From positions 1 to 33,096 of the forward strand of contig JAXMBS010000061.1 of the NCBI GenBank assembly GCA_046349775.1: a stretch of DNA of 33,096 nucleotides. Reading direction: 5' to 3'. The stretch is from JAEUIG01 sp046349775. Its GTDB lineage: Bacteria; Planctomycetota; Planctomycetia; Planctomycetales; Planctomycetaceae. Position numbers and translations under genes: made by a program. Positions within the stretch are counted from its first letter, which is position 1; the number at the start of each line of letters is the position of its first letter. Below, one piece after another: positions 23,727 to 33,000 of this stretch. Below the pieces are notes generated by a model, which had not been told where the DNA came from, did no database searches, and saw only the letters and a list, made by a program, of their open reading frames with translations.

Positions 23727-25190
23727 ATGCAAAAGGCAGCGTATACCGGCCCGCTGGAGCGCGTCAGCGACTATTGCTGGAGGATCCCCAAGAGCTATCG
23801 ACAGGGGATGCGGGTCGACGGCCTGATTTACGCCAGCCGCGAGTTGATCGAGCAGGTTCGCAAAGACCAGGCAGCGGAGCAGGTCGCCAATGTCGCGTTT
23901 CTGCCCGGCATCCAGGTGGCGAGTCTGGCGATGCCCGACATTCACTGGGGATACGGGTTCTCGATCGGCGGAGTGTGTGCGACGGATCCGGAAGAGGGTG
24001 GGGTCATTTCGCCCGGCGGAGTCGGCTACGACATCAACTGTGGCGTGCGGCTGGTGCGGTCGAATCTACACGTCGAAGACGTTCAACCGCGGTTGGCGAA
24101 ACTGGTCGAAACGCTGTTCAACAACGTGCCGACGGGCGTCGGCCGTGGCGGGCGTTTCCGGTTTTCAGTCCCGGAATTGCGCGAGTTGCTGGCGGACGGC
24201 GTCCGTGCGCTCGCGGCGCGCGATTTGGCGACAGAGGCCGACCTGGAACACACGGAGGCCGGAGGTTGCCTCGACGGTGCGCGGCCGGAATTCGTAAGCG
24301 ATCGCGCGCTGGACCGCGGCGCCGACCAGTGCGGCACGCTCGGATCTGGCAATCACTTTATGGAAGTGCAGGTCGTCGATCAGGTGTTCGACTCGGCCGC
24401 CGCAGAGGCGATGGGACTCATGGAGGGGCAGGTCTGCGTGATGATCCACTCCGGCTCGCGCGGTCTGGGATACCAGGTGTGCGACGACGCGCTGCGGGCG
24501 CTGCGCGGCGTGCCTGAGCGGTACGGAATCGACCTGCCCGACCGGCAACTGGCCTGTGCGCCCGTGCAAAGCCCCGAAGGGCAGCGGTACATCGGCGCAA
24601 TGCGCGCGGCGGCCAATTATGCCTGGTGCAATCGTCAGTTGTTGATGTGCCAGGCGCGGGACGTGTTCGCCGAAGTCTTCGGTCGGCCCTGGCAGGACCT
24701 GGGCATGGAACTGGTATACGACGTCGCACACAACATTGCGAAGTTCGAGGAACACCAGGTCGGAGACGTCCACAAGCGCGTCTGGGTGCATCGCAAGGGG
24801 GCGACGCGCGCGTTCCCGCCGGGACACCCCGAAACGCCGGCGATATACCAGCAGATCGGCCAGCCGGTGCTGATTCCCGGCGACATGGGACGCGCGAGCT
24901 GGGTGCTGGCCGGTCAGCCGGGTTCGATGCAGCAGACGTTCGGCACGACCTGTCACGGCGCCGGTCGGCAGATGAGCCGCACGGCGGCGATCAAGCATGC
25001 GCAGGGACGGCGCATCGATCGCGAGCTGGCGGCGAAAGGAGTGATCGCCCGCGCCCGCAGCTGGAAGGGCCTCGCCGAAGAACAGCCCGACGCCTACAAG
25101 AACGTCGATTTGGTCGTGGAGACCGTGCACGCGGCCGGCCTGTCCGCGAAGGTGGCGCGGATGCGGCCGATCGGGGTGATTAAAGGTTGA
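23727..25190 (+). CDS. rtcB: RNA-splicing ligase RtcB (3'-phosphate/5'-OH ligase)
   Basis: The 487-residue enzyme joins RNA 2',3'-cyclic phosphate or 3'-phosphate ends to 5'-hydroxyl ends, using GTP and manganese. All active-site elements are visible: D102 and C105 in GYDINCGVRL, H210 in GSGNHFMEVQ, H241 in MIHSGSRGLG, H335 in YDVAHNIAKF, and the guanylylated histidine H410 in TTCHGAGRQMSR. The start ATG 23727 is preceded by AGGAAG. Length and frame are normal. In bacteria rtcB is often found with rtcA, rtcR or archease and used in RNA repair. None of these is seen here, and the gene is flanked by unrelated minus-strand genes. Its TGA lies within the first arm of the long inverted repeat described next. 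Confidence 0.96.
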   Translation: MQKAAYTGPLERVSDYCWRIPKSYRQGMRVDGLIYASRELIEQVRKDQAAEQVANVAFLPGIQVASLAMPDIHWGYGFSIGGVCATDPEEGGVISPGGVGYDINCGVRLVRSNLHVEDVQPRLAKLVETLFNNVPTGVGRGGRFRFSVPELRELLADGVRALAARDLATEADLEHTEAGGCLDGARPEFVSDRALDRGADQCGTLGSGNHFMEVQVVDQVFDSAAAEAMGLMEGQVCVMIHSGSRGLGYQVCDDALRALRGVPERYGIDLPDRQLACAPVQSPEGQRYIGAMRAAANYAWCNRQLLMCQARDVFAEVFGRPWQDLGMELVYDVAHNIAKFEEHQVGDVHKRVWVHRKGATRAFPPGHPETPAIYQQIGQPVLIPGDMGRASWVLAGQPGSMQQTFGTTCHGAGRQMSRTAAIKHAQGRRIDRELAAKGVIARARSWKGLAEEQPDAYKNVDLVVETVHAAGLSAKVARMRPIGVIKG

Positions 25191-25341
25191 TCGTTAATGG
25201 TTTATGGTTGATCGACTGGGAGAAAATCCGAAGCACGAACTGAAATCCGAAAAGGTCCACGCGACCGACCGTGTCTCCCCTTTTCGGAGTTCGAGTTTCG
25301 GAGTTCGTTTTTTAAGATCGATAAACCATCAACGATCAACC
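25185..25341. terminator. Long inverted repeat between convergent genes, bidirectional terminator-like
   Basis: The outer arms 25185-25205 (GGTTGATCGTTAATGG...) and 25321-25341 match at 20 of 21 bases as an inverted repeat. The inner arms TCCGAAAAGG (25246-25255) and CCTTTTCGGA (25279-25288) are perfect. A run of six T at 25308-25313 follows the inner stem on the plus strand. The rtcB stop codon (25188-25190) is inside the left arm, and the minus-strand gene's TAA (25349-25351) lies seven bases beyond the right arm. Confidence 0.8.
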
Positions 25342-25348
25342 ATAAACT

Positions 25349-27136
25349 TTATGGCATCTTCAGCTCCGCCGGCGGCAGCTCTTCCAGCAGCTTGCACTTT
25401 TTCATTCGCGCCTGCACCTCTTGCGCGACTTTGGCGAACCGCGCATCCGTGAGCGATCTGTACTGCTCACGAAATTGCTCCTGCGTCAGGTTTTCCGGCA
25501 GTCCCTCGATGGGCGGCATCAGGTCGCCGATCTCGAAGGGTTCCGACAACCGGACCTGCAGTGACTGTGCGCCCGTTTCGCTGCTAATCGCCCGCTGCGC
25601 GAATTCGACGCCGGCCAGGTCGGCGGCCAGATCGGCGAAGGAGAACCCGCTGCCTCCCTGCGTGGCGTCCAGTTGCTCTTTGATTAACCCGACGGCAAAG
25701 CTGACCTCGCGCGTCGACAGGGACCGCAGTGCTGCACTCACGAAAAAATGCCGTGCGAGGTCGTTCCGGCCGCGCAGCGTCGTTTGCTTGTCGAATTTGT
25801 ACGGGAACAGCGTCATCTGTTCATCCGGGTCGAACCCTGCCAGACGCCGCACGCGCGGGTCGCCGAGCTGGATTCCTAACGCGATGAGTGCGGCGCGATT
25901 CTCGATCACGGCTGTCCCGCGCGTCTCAGGCGCGCTGGCGATCGCGAAGGCCTGACGGATCAGTCCCAGGAACCGTTGATCCCCTTCGGGCAGTTGCTGT
26001 GCCTCGGCCACGAGCCGGCGCATGTGGACGCGGATGCGCTCGCGAAGCTCTTCGCTCGCATCAGGCGATTCCTCGATCGCTTCGGCCGCAATCTGTGAGA
26101 CGCGCTCCGGCTCGCACACCACCAGCAGCCTGTCGCGCTCCACCGACAACGCGTGAATCGAAGATAGCGGTCGGCTCAATGCCGGGTTCTGCTCCAGCAC
26201 GTCCGTCACCACGGCCCCCATGCGCTGCAGCAACGGTGTCGGAACGGTAATTCGGCCACACCGGAGCGTTTTAAGCCCCAGTCCGAGACGGTCATTCGCG
26301 ACCGTCGGGTGCGCCGTTGCGGCGACATTGATGAACCGGTCGCCGATCCCGTGGACATTCAGCGGCCATGTCAACTGCGATTGAATCTGTCCCTCTTCGA
26401 CCTTGAATGCCGCAGTTCCGCGGGCAGAGTCGGCGGCCAGCCAGGAGGCGGCCATCAGCGTGAGGTCGTCGCCGGTCAGCCGCAATTCGGCGAGCGTTTG
26501 ATCTTGGCCGCGGGGACGCGACAACATGTTCTGCCAGCGCTGCCGGTCCTGCGCCGTTGGGGCCGGCATGTCCACTACAGCCGGTTGCACTTCGGTGGTT
26601 GTGACGAGCAGCCCGGCGGCGATCGCGACCAGCGCCAGCACTGTGGACATCGCGAACGAAATCATTCCTCCGACTCCCTGCGCCAAGGCTCGCGCGAGCC
26701 CAAAGGACCACGCGCAGAAAAAGTTGGCCGACAGCAGCAGCACAGGCGCCAGGGTGAAAGAGTATCGCAGCAGCACTGCCGAGGAGACGAATGTGATTGC
26801 GGCAAACGCTCTGCCGACCTGGGCCAGTCCCCCACCGCGACGACCGGGCAATCCCCAATACAACAGGAACCCGAGCAGCCCCACGAGGATCGCCGCATAA
26901 GCGCCGGCGGCAGTCAGGTCGAGCAGCGGCCGTATGTCGGCGTGTGGCACGCTCGTCGGCAAAAAACGCTGCGAGAGCGATTCGGGAAATGCCGGCCGCC
27001 ACGGGAGCACCAGCGCGATCCAGGCCGCCGCCAGCAGCAGCCGTCCGATCCAGAGACCGATACGACGCACCACAGATCCCCTGTGTGCCGCAGGAGCAGG
27101 CGCCGTCGGCGTTTCTTCTGTGGCTCGATCAGTCAC
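25349..27136 (-). CDS. Uncharacterised multi-pass membrane protein with large soluble domain
   Basis: I cannot name this 595-residue protein. Residues 27-182 hold about five hydrophobic segments (for example GLWIGRLLLAAAWIALVLPW and STVLALVAIAAGLLVTT). The rest (about 185-595) is soluble. It includes FKVEEGQIQSQLTWPLNVHG, a mostly helical middle, and the conserved-looking stretch ARHFFVSAALRSLSTREVSF followed by GGSGFSFADLAADLAG. The latter pattern recalls a family of uncharacterised proteins in gammaproteobacteria and others; this is from memory only. The start is GTG 27136, eight bases after GGAG. Frame and length appear intact. The gene lies 77 bases downstream of the epimerase gene on the same strand and may be co-transcribed with it. 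Confidence 0.75.
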   Translation of the reverse strand: MTDRATEETPTAPAPAAHRGSVVRRIGLWIGRLLLAAAWIALVLPWRPAFPESLSQRFLPTSVPHADIRPLLDLTAAGAYAAILVGLLGFLLYWGLPGRRGGGLAQVGRAFAAITFVSSAVLLRYSFTLAPVLLLSANFFCAWSFGLARALAQGVGGMISFAMSTVLALVAIAAGLLVTTTEVQPAVVDMPAPTAQDRQRWQNMLSRPRGQDQTLAELRLTGDDLTLMAASWLAADSARGTAAFKVEEGQIQSQLTWPLNVHGIGDRFINVAATAHPTVANDRLGLGLKTLRCGRITVPTPLLQRMGAVVTDVLEQNPALSRPLSSIHALSVERDRLLVVCEPERVSQIAAEAIEESPDASEELRERIRVHMRRLVAEAQQLPEGDQRFLGLIRQAFAIASAPETRGTAVIENRAALIALGIQLGDPRVRRLAGFDPDEQMTLFPYKFDKQTTLRGRNDLARHFFVSAALRSLSTREVSFAVGLIKEQLDATQGGSGFSFADLAADLAGVEFAQRAISSETGAQSLQVRLSEPFEIGDLMPPIEGLPENLTQEQFREQYRSLTDARFAKVAQEVQARMKKCKLLEELPPAELKMP

Positions 27137-27212
27137 GGCGGTGCTCCGTCTCCGCAGGATTATCGATCAACGGACAGCGGCGCCGCAACGGCCGGATCAC
27201 CGCAGGCTGTGA

Positions 27213-28168
27213 CTACCGTGCGGCAAACCACTCGGCGGTCTGGCGCAGACCATTCCCGATGTCCACCGTCGTTCGCCAGCCGAGCTCCCGTTCCGCCTTG
27301 GCGGCGGAGACGAGGCTGGACCGCAGGTCACCAGCACGGGCGGGACCGTATTGAGCCGGCGGGACAATCGCCGTCGAGCCGCGTTCACGCAGCAGTCGCT
27401 GACAGTGTTCGCGAAGCTGCGTGGCCAGTTGGTTCACGTCGGTCGGGACGCTCGTGCCGATGTTGTAGGCGGCGAAACGCGGACCGTTTTTCCGTTCCAG
27501 CGCCTTCACATTGGCCTGGGCGACGTCGGGACCATACACGTAATCGCGGATGTACTTTCCGTCGCCGTTGATCGTCGGCGCTTCGCCGGCGAGCATTTTC
27601 TTACAGAAGATGGCCACGACGCCGGCCTCGCCGTGCGGGTTCTGGCGCGGTCCGTACACGTTGGTGTACCGCGCGCTGTGCACGTCAGTCCGAACTCGCG
27701 CGCATAGAACTGCAGATAGCTGCTCGCCGACCCACTTCGTGATGCCATACGGGGAGATCGGATCGGCCGGGTGCTCTTCGTCCGCCGGCGCGGCGACGTC
27801 GCCGTAGAGCACGCCGCCGGACGACGCGAACACGATCTGCCGGACACCGCGCCGTGGGCGGCGCCGAGGGTATTGAGCAGGCCGAGCGCATTGACCTGGG
27901 CATCGAACACCGGCTCCCGGACCGAACGGCTGACCGACATTTGTGCCGCCTGATGGCAGACGGCGTCCGGGCGAAACTCGTCAAAAGCCTGCCCGAGCCT
28001 GGCTGCGTCCCGAATGTCCGTCTCGTACAGGCGGACGCCGGCGGCGACGTTGTCCGGCGAGCCGGAAGACAGGTCGTCCACGACTGCACACTGGTGGCCG
28101 CGTGCCAGCAGCGCGTCCAGGATATGGCTGCCGATGAAACCTGCGCCCCCGGTGATCAGCACGCGCAT
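27213..28168 (-). pseudogene. NAD-dependent epimerase/dehydratase (UDP-glucose 4-epimerase-like), three frameshifts
   Basis: This is a short-chain-type (extended SDR) enzyme of about 318 residues, likely to alter a nucleotide sugar. MRVLITGGAGFIGSHILDAL carries the GxxGxxG NAD-binding motif. AVCHQAAQMSVSRSV and FASSGGVLYGD follow, then the catalytic SPYGITKW (Tyr-x3-Lys) and ARYTNVYGPRQNPHGEAG. The start ATG 28168 has GAGGA eight bases upstream. The frame changes near 27856 (before QIVFASSGG), near 27722 (before YLQFYAREFGL) and near 27695 (before ARYTNVYGP). Each segment remains perfectly recognisable, so base-calling errors are more likely than decay. Substrate specificity (for example UDP-glucose or UDP-glucuronate) cannot be decided. 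Confidence 0.82.
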
Positions 28169-28447
28169 CGGAAATCCTCGTTGCAATCGACTCGTTCCTT
28201 GCAACCGGCACAGCCGGCCCGGCCGTCCGCCGCAACGTCGCATCTGCGACCTGTCGTCTGCATATAGAGTGACCTACCCTGCACGGTCCGGCAAGGGCGC
28301 CCCACGGCGTCGGCGCCGGCTGCGCTGAACCGATCGGCAACAGTCCGGCGCAACCGTGCTCAACCGATTCTTCGGCGGCAGTTTCGCGCGGCGTGGCCGC
28401 CGCGTGGGAGTGCTTGTTACGATCCCTGCCGACGAAAGGTCGTGGAT

Positions 28448-28783
28448 ATGACACGCTGTCCGAAGTGCGATCACTTCAATCTCGTCGATGCCGCGGTTTG
28501 CGAGCGGTGTGGCGCATCGCTGCAGGCCGCGGCGGCCGGGCCGTCCCCCACAGCGGAAGGTTCGCTCGATGCCCAGGTGCTGACCATCGCCGGGACCGGG
28601 GGCAAGATCGCCGCGATCAAGTGGTACCGGGAGCAGACCGGAAAGGATCTGAAGTCGTCGAAAGACTTCGTGGAAGAACTGATGCGACGGCACAACGTGT
28701 CGGCGCCGAAATCCGGCTGTGCCGGGATCGTGCTCATGATTGTCGCGACGTCGGCAGCCCTCGCAGCACTGGCAGGGGCCTGA
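28448..28783 (+). CDS. Small zinc-ribbon, L7/L12-CTD-like, membrane-anchored protein
   Basis: The 111-residue protein joins three parts. Residues 1-25 form a zinc ribbon (CPKC at C4/C7 and CERC at C18/C21). Residues 41-80 resemble the C-terminal domain of ribosomal protein L7/L12 (KIAAIKWYREQTGKDLKSSK followed by DFVEEL, like the L12 pattern of Lys, Ala-Ile-Lys, Arg-Glu, Thr-Gly, Leu-Lys and Lys-Asp). Residues 91-111 form a hydrophobic C-terminal anchor. In L7/L12 this domain binds translation factors; here the role is unknown and the L12 similarity is inferred by eye. The start ATG 28448 fits GAAAGG eight bases upstream better than GTG 28442, which is too close. It is divergent from the epimerase gene. 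Confidence 0.8.
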   Translation: MTRCPKCDHFNLVDAAVCERCGASLQAAAAGPSPTAEGSLDAQVLTIAGTGGKIAAIKWYREQTGKDLKSSKDFVEELMRRHNVSAPKSGCAGIVLMIVATSAALAALAGA

Positions 28784-28798
28784 GACGCCGATGGATCT

Positions 28799-29704
28799 CT
28801 ATTGAATCTGCAGCCCTGCGACAGGTCGCGCCGCGCTGATGCGCTGTTCCTGACGGGGCACAAATCGCATGCCCACTCCGGTCCAGAGTGCGCGGACGTC
28901 CTCGTCAGTCCAGATTTCAATGCCGGCTACAGGATCGTGGACGATGAACTCGCCGGGCCGCGGAGAATTGAGCATCACGACGGTGTGCGACGTGTCGGGA
29001 ATCCAGCCCCACTCGCGCTGATATGCGCGGGCATCCGGGTGGTCGCCCGGCAAGCGGGCGCACAGGACGAGCGGTCCCTCCGCGTCCTTCAACGAATCTC
29101 CTGATTCGGAGCGGAATGCTTCAACGTTCCATTGGGTGGCGGCGGTCTTCAGGACCAGGCCGCGGAACAGGCCTTTCCAGGTCGTGCCGGTCCGCGTCAG
29201 GCAGAGCTCGGCCATTTCCTGTTCGTCGGCCGGGATGCCGTACTGGCTGAGCATCGTGGCGGCAGCAGCGGCCGAACATGTGGATTGCGTCGTCTGGTAA
29301 AAGCACCGGCCGCGGGATGTCTGTTCCCAGACGGCCTCGCAATGCGGGGGCACGCCCCAGACCGGTTGAATCGTGGCGTACAGGCTGGCGCCCAGCAGCA
29401 TCAGCACCGCCGCCCAGCGCCGGGGGGGACTCTGCTCGATTCGACGCCAGGCCAGTCCTGCGAGAACCCCGGCCAGCGGCACGTACCAGTTGCTGATGAC
29501 GATCAGATTGGAATACGGCAACCACTGCGCCAGGCGGATGTCATCCCACAGCCAGCGGATGTGCGCGCAGATCGCCGCGACGATGAACAGGCCCAGGAGA
29601 TCACAGGCCAGCAGGGGGAGACCCCGAACGGCACGGCGCGTCCAGACGAAGCACGCAGCCGCCAGCATCAGCATCAGACTCATGCCGCAATAAATGTCGG
29701 TCAT
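28799..29704 (-). CDS. Membrane-anchored C39-like cysteine peptidase
   Basis: The 301-residue protein has about four hydrophobic segments in residues 6-117 (for example LMLMLAAACFVWT and LLGLFIVAAICAHI), followed by a papain-like domain. Residues 134-155 read CFYQTTQSTCSAAAAATMLS, matching the Q-x-x-x-x-C start of C39-type peptidases. The likely catalytic residues are C143, H240 (DTSHTVVML) and D257 (VHDPVAG). C39 peptidases cleave double-glycine leaders, normally as part of an ABC exporter, but no ATPase domain or exporter is present here. The start ATG 29704 has no clear ribosome-binding site. It lies downstream of the giant propeller gene on the same strand with a 298-bp gap. The substrate is unknown. 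Confidence 0.78.
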   Translation of the reverse strand: MTDIYCGMSLMLMLAAACFVWTRRAVRGLPLLACDLLGLFIVAAICAHIRWLWDDIRLAQWLPYSNLIVISNWYVPLAGVLAGLAWRRIEQSPPRRWAAVLMLLGASLYATIQPVWGVPPHCEAVWEQTSRGRCFYQTTQSTCSAAAAATMLSQYGIPADEQEMAELCLTRTGTTWKGLFRGLVLKTAATQWNVEAFRSESGDSLKDAEGPLVLCARLPGDHPDARAYQREWGWIPDTSHTVVMLNSPRPGEFIVHDPVAGIEIWTDEDVRALWTGVGMRFVPRQEQRISAARPVAGLQIQ

Positions 29705-30002
29705 GGCGCTGTGGCCAGAGTGTCAACTGTCGATCAATTCATTGCAATACGAATTCCTGGGGAGGCAGCGCCCCGCGACCGAATCCTGGTCGCTGGTCAG
29801 GACCAACGGCAATTTCTGCGCGGTTTCGCGCCACTTCGCCTCGTGATCTAAACGTTCGCCGCACGATGGCTTGGCGGCGACGACGCGTCTTAACAACCCG
29901 TCGCGGGGCGACTGCCCGTGTCGACTCCGCAATCTAGTGTTTCGGCAAGTACTCCGGTACCAGCTTACGTCGACTTCGTGATGCCTGCCGATTGGAGTAC
30001 GT

Positions 30003-33000
30003 CTATTTCGATTCGGGGGGATCTTTCGGCGCCGGGGGTTCGCCGAATTCGATGGTGGACTTGATGCTGCCAACGGAGAGGTGAATCGTGTGCTGCGCGG
30101 GCTCTGACTGCCATCCGAGACTGGAGTCCCGGCCGGGTGCCGTTGTCTCCATCAGGATCCGTCCGCTGGACTTCTCCAGGAGTAACGCAGTACAGGTCGA
30201 CGTCGCGGTGCGTTCGTTGGCGGTCCGCCCCGGAGGCGCACTCCAGGTCCCCAGCACCAGAAACGGCCAGCCGCCCGGGATATCGCGATGCAGCAGCTGT
30301 CGTTGGACCGGGACCGTCCATACTAGTTCTCCACTGCCGCGGGCTGCGGCCGCCACGACGCCATTGACGATCGTGACCTGCGAACTTCGCGGAAACTGGC
30401 GTTCTTCGGTCTCGCGGTAGGTGGCGACATACCACCGCTGCGAATCGGACCAGACGGCGGCCTGCGTGGCTTTGCCGTCCGCCGGGAGTTGGAGTTCCGC
30501 CTGAATCGCCCCGGACTCACCGTCGATGATCCGCAGCCACTGGTCCTTCTGGAGCACATAGAAATCGTGGCCGTCGACGACACCCCAGTCGGCGACGTCA
30601 ACTGTTTCACGTCGCCAGATTTGCTGCTGCTGTACCGGATCGAACATTCCCAGCGTCAACGTCCGGCCATCGATTCCGCGCTCCGTGGTGACGATGCCGG
30701 TGCCCCAGATGCCTTCCGGTTGTGGGAGCTCCCGGTGCGCCGGCAGCCTGGCGTTGCCGAGCGCGGAACCATCAACGGCCCGGAACATCTGCAGGTCCGT
30801 CGAGTCCGGTGGCCAGACGATGACGGTGCGTTCGTCGGCCAGGATGTCGCCGCCAGGGGTCAACTCGGGCCGGTCGTGGGTCCAGACCGGCCTCCCGGTC
30901 GCCACGTCAATGGCTGTCAGCTGCGACCCTGCCTGATAAACGAACATACCGCCGGCGATCGGGCCGACATTTCCCATCGGCACGCTCCCGCTCTGGGGAT
31001 CGATCCAGGGCCGATTCCGATTGCGAATCGGTTGACCCCCGCGCGGCATGTTGGGGATGAACTGTCTCCCGTCACCGTCCGCGACCAGTCGTTCCGCAGC
31101 CAGAACCGTCGGCGCATCTCCAAGGGAGATCGCGTCGAGCAAAGTCCATTGGTCGGCGGCCACCAGCAGCAACAGCCGGCCGTACGTTGAAATGTAGCGG
31201 ACATAATTCGGACCTTGTCGTCCCGGCAACACACCGGTCCGTCCAGTGGGAACCTGCCACAGTTGCCGTCCCCACTCGTCGCAAGCCATCAGTTTCGTTC
31301 CGCCCGGATCAGTCACAAACGTCCAGCCGCGCAGCAGTTCGGAACGCGGTCCCAGCTGCCGAACCGCGTACGTCATCGTCGGCAGATTGCGGACATGCTC
31401 CTTGACGTTCACGTGCGTCGTGGGCCAGGGATCCGGGGCATCGATGAGCGCGGCGCGCGGCGGATCGGCCCGCCAGGCAGTCAGCAGTTCGCCGCCGGTG
31501 CGGCCGTTGAGGCACGCCTGGGCGCTTAAGGGACCGCCGAGTCGCGCGAGCAGTTGATGCAGGAGGTCGCTGCGTCGGCCGGTCGCCAGCCAGCGTTCAG
31601 CCAGGCGCGCTGTCGCGACCGCTGATTCTTGCGGGTCCGGCGACTTCAGCAGTTCCAGCAGCAGCAGCTCGGACTGTAATTCGGATGTTTCGGCGGTCGC
31701 GGCAAGTTGCTGATCGATGCGCCGGCGTTCGCGCGGCTCGGGAATCACTTGTCGCAGCACAGCCAACCGCTGCGTGCTTTCGTTGGCCAAAGCGTCTTCG
31801 ACCTTCTTTGCCAGTTCGGACTGCAAACGGCCGCGTTCCTCCGTGCCGGCGCTTTCCAGCAGCTCATCAAGCCGACCGGCGATCCATTGCGGACTGCGGA
31901 CCTGTCGAGCCCCGTCGACGCGCAGCAGCCCGCCGTCGTCGGACACGGTGTCCGCGTATTTCAGGTACTGCTGGAGTGCGGCGGCCACTTCGCCGCGGCG
32001 CTGCAGCCCTGCCGCATACAGTCGATGAAACAAAGTCTGATCGGCCGGCGCCGTGACCAGCTGCTCGATTTCCGCGGCTCGGCCGCGGTAGGCGTCGAAG
32101 TTGGTCCGCAGTCCTTCAATCAGAATCGTGGCCAGAAGACGTCCGGCCGGTGACTTGGGATCGACGACGATCGCGCGCCGCAAATCGTCGAGCCCCGGTG
32201 CTTCCTCCCCCAGGTGGACGTGGATTTCGCCCCGGCGCATCAGCGCCGCTGCGTCGTTCGGCTGAGCGGCTAACTGGGATTCGACGTCCCGCGTGAGCTG
32301 GTCCAGCGGCTGCATGCCGAACACGGAATCCGCCGTCTGGCAGACGATGCGACCGTCGGCCGATAAGAGGTTGCCGCGACCGGACTCGGGAGGCAGCGGT
32401 GTACGTGCCACCAGGCGTCCCGTTTCGAGATCCATGGTGGCGACTTCGCCGGTCGCCAGTGGCAGCGCGTACAACCGGCCGTGCCGGAAACCGCGACCGG
32501 CCGGGGGCGGAATCGGCAACACGCCATTCCAGGCCGGCGCACCGCTCTCCAATTGAAGTGCTTCCACCTGCTCCTGACCGACGATGACCACGCGACTTTG
32601 ATCGACCGTGGCGATGAACTGCCGTTCGCCACGCGGCTGTCGCCAGACCGGTTTGCCGTCCAGCAGGCCGAGACACAGCAGTTCCTGCGAATCCGGCGGC
32701 GTGCACAGGACGTACTCTCCCGCGATCACCGCCGCGGCATCCTGCCAGTGGTCGGATTGCAACAGCTGATCCATCAACTGGTCTTCGATCCGGCCGCGCG
32801 ATTGCTGCTGATTCATCAGCATGCGGATCGCGAGCGCCTGCTGCGGGGCGTCATAGGAAGGTCGCCGATATTCGTGGGCCCACAGCAGCGCCCGGCGGCG
32901 GCGGTCGACGGCGACAATCGTGGTTTCTCCGGTCGGACAGATCACGACATCGCCGGAGACCGATGGCGTCAGGCCCGCCAGACGCCGCTCGATGCCGACG

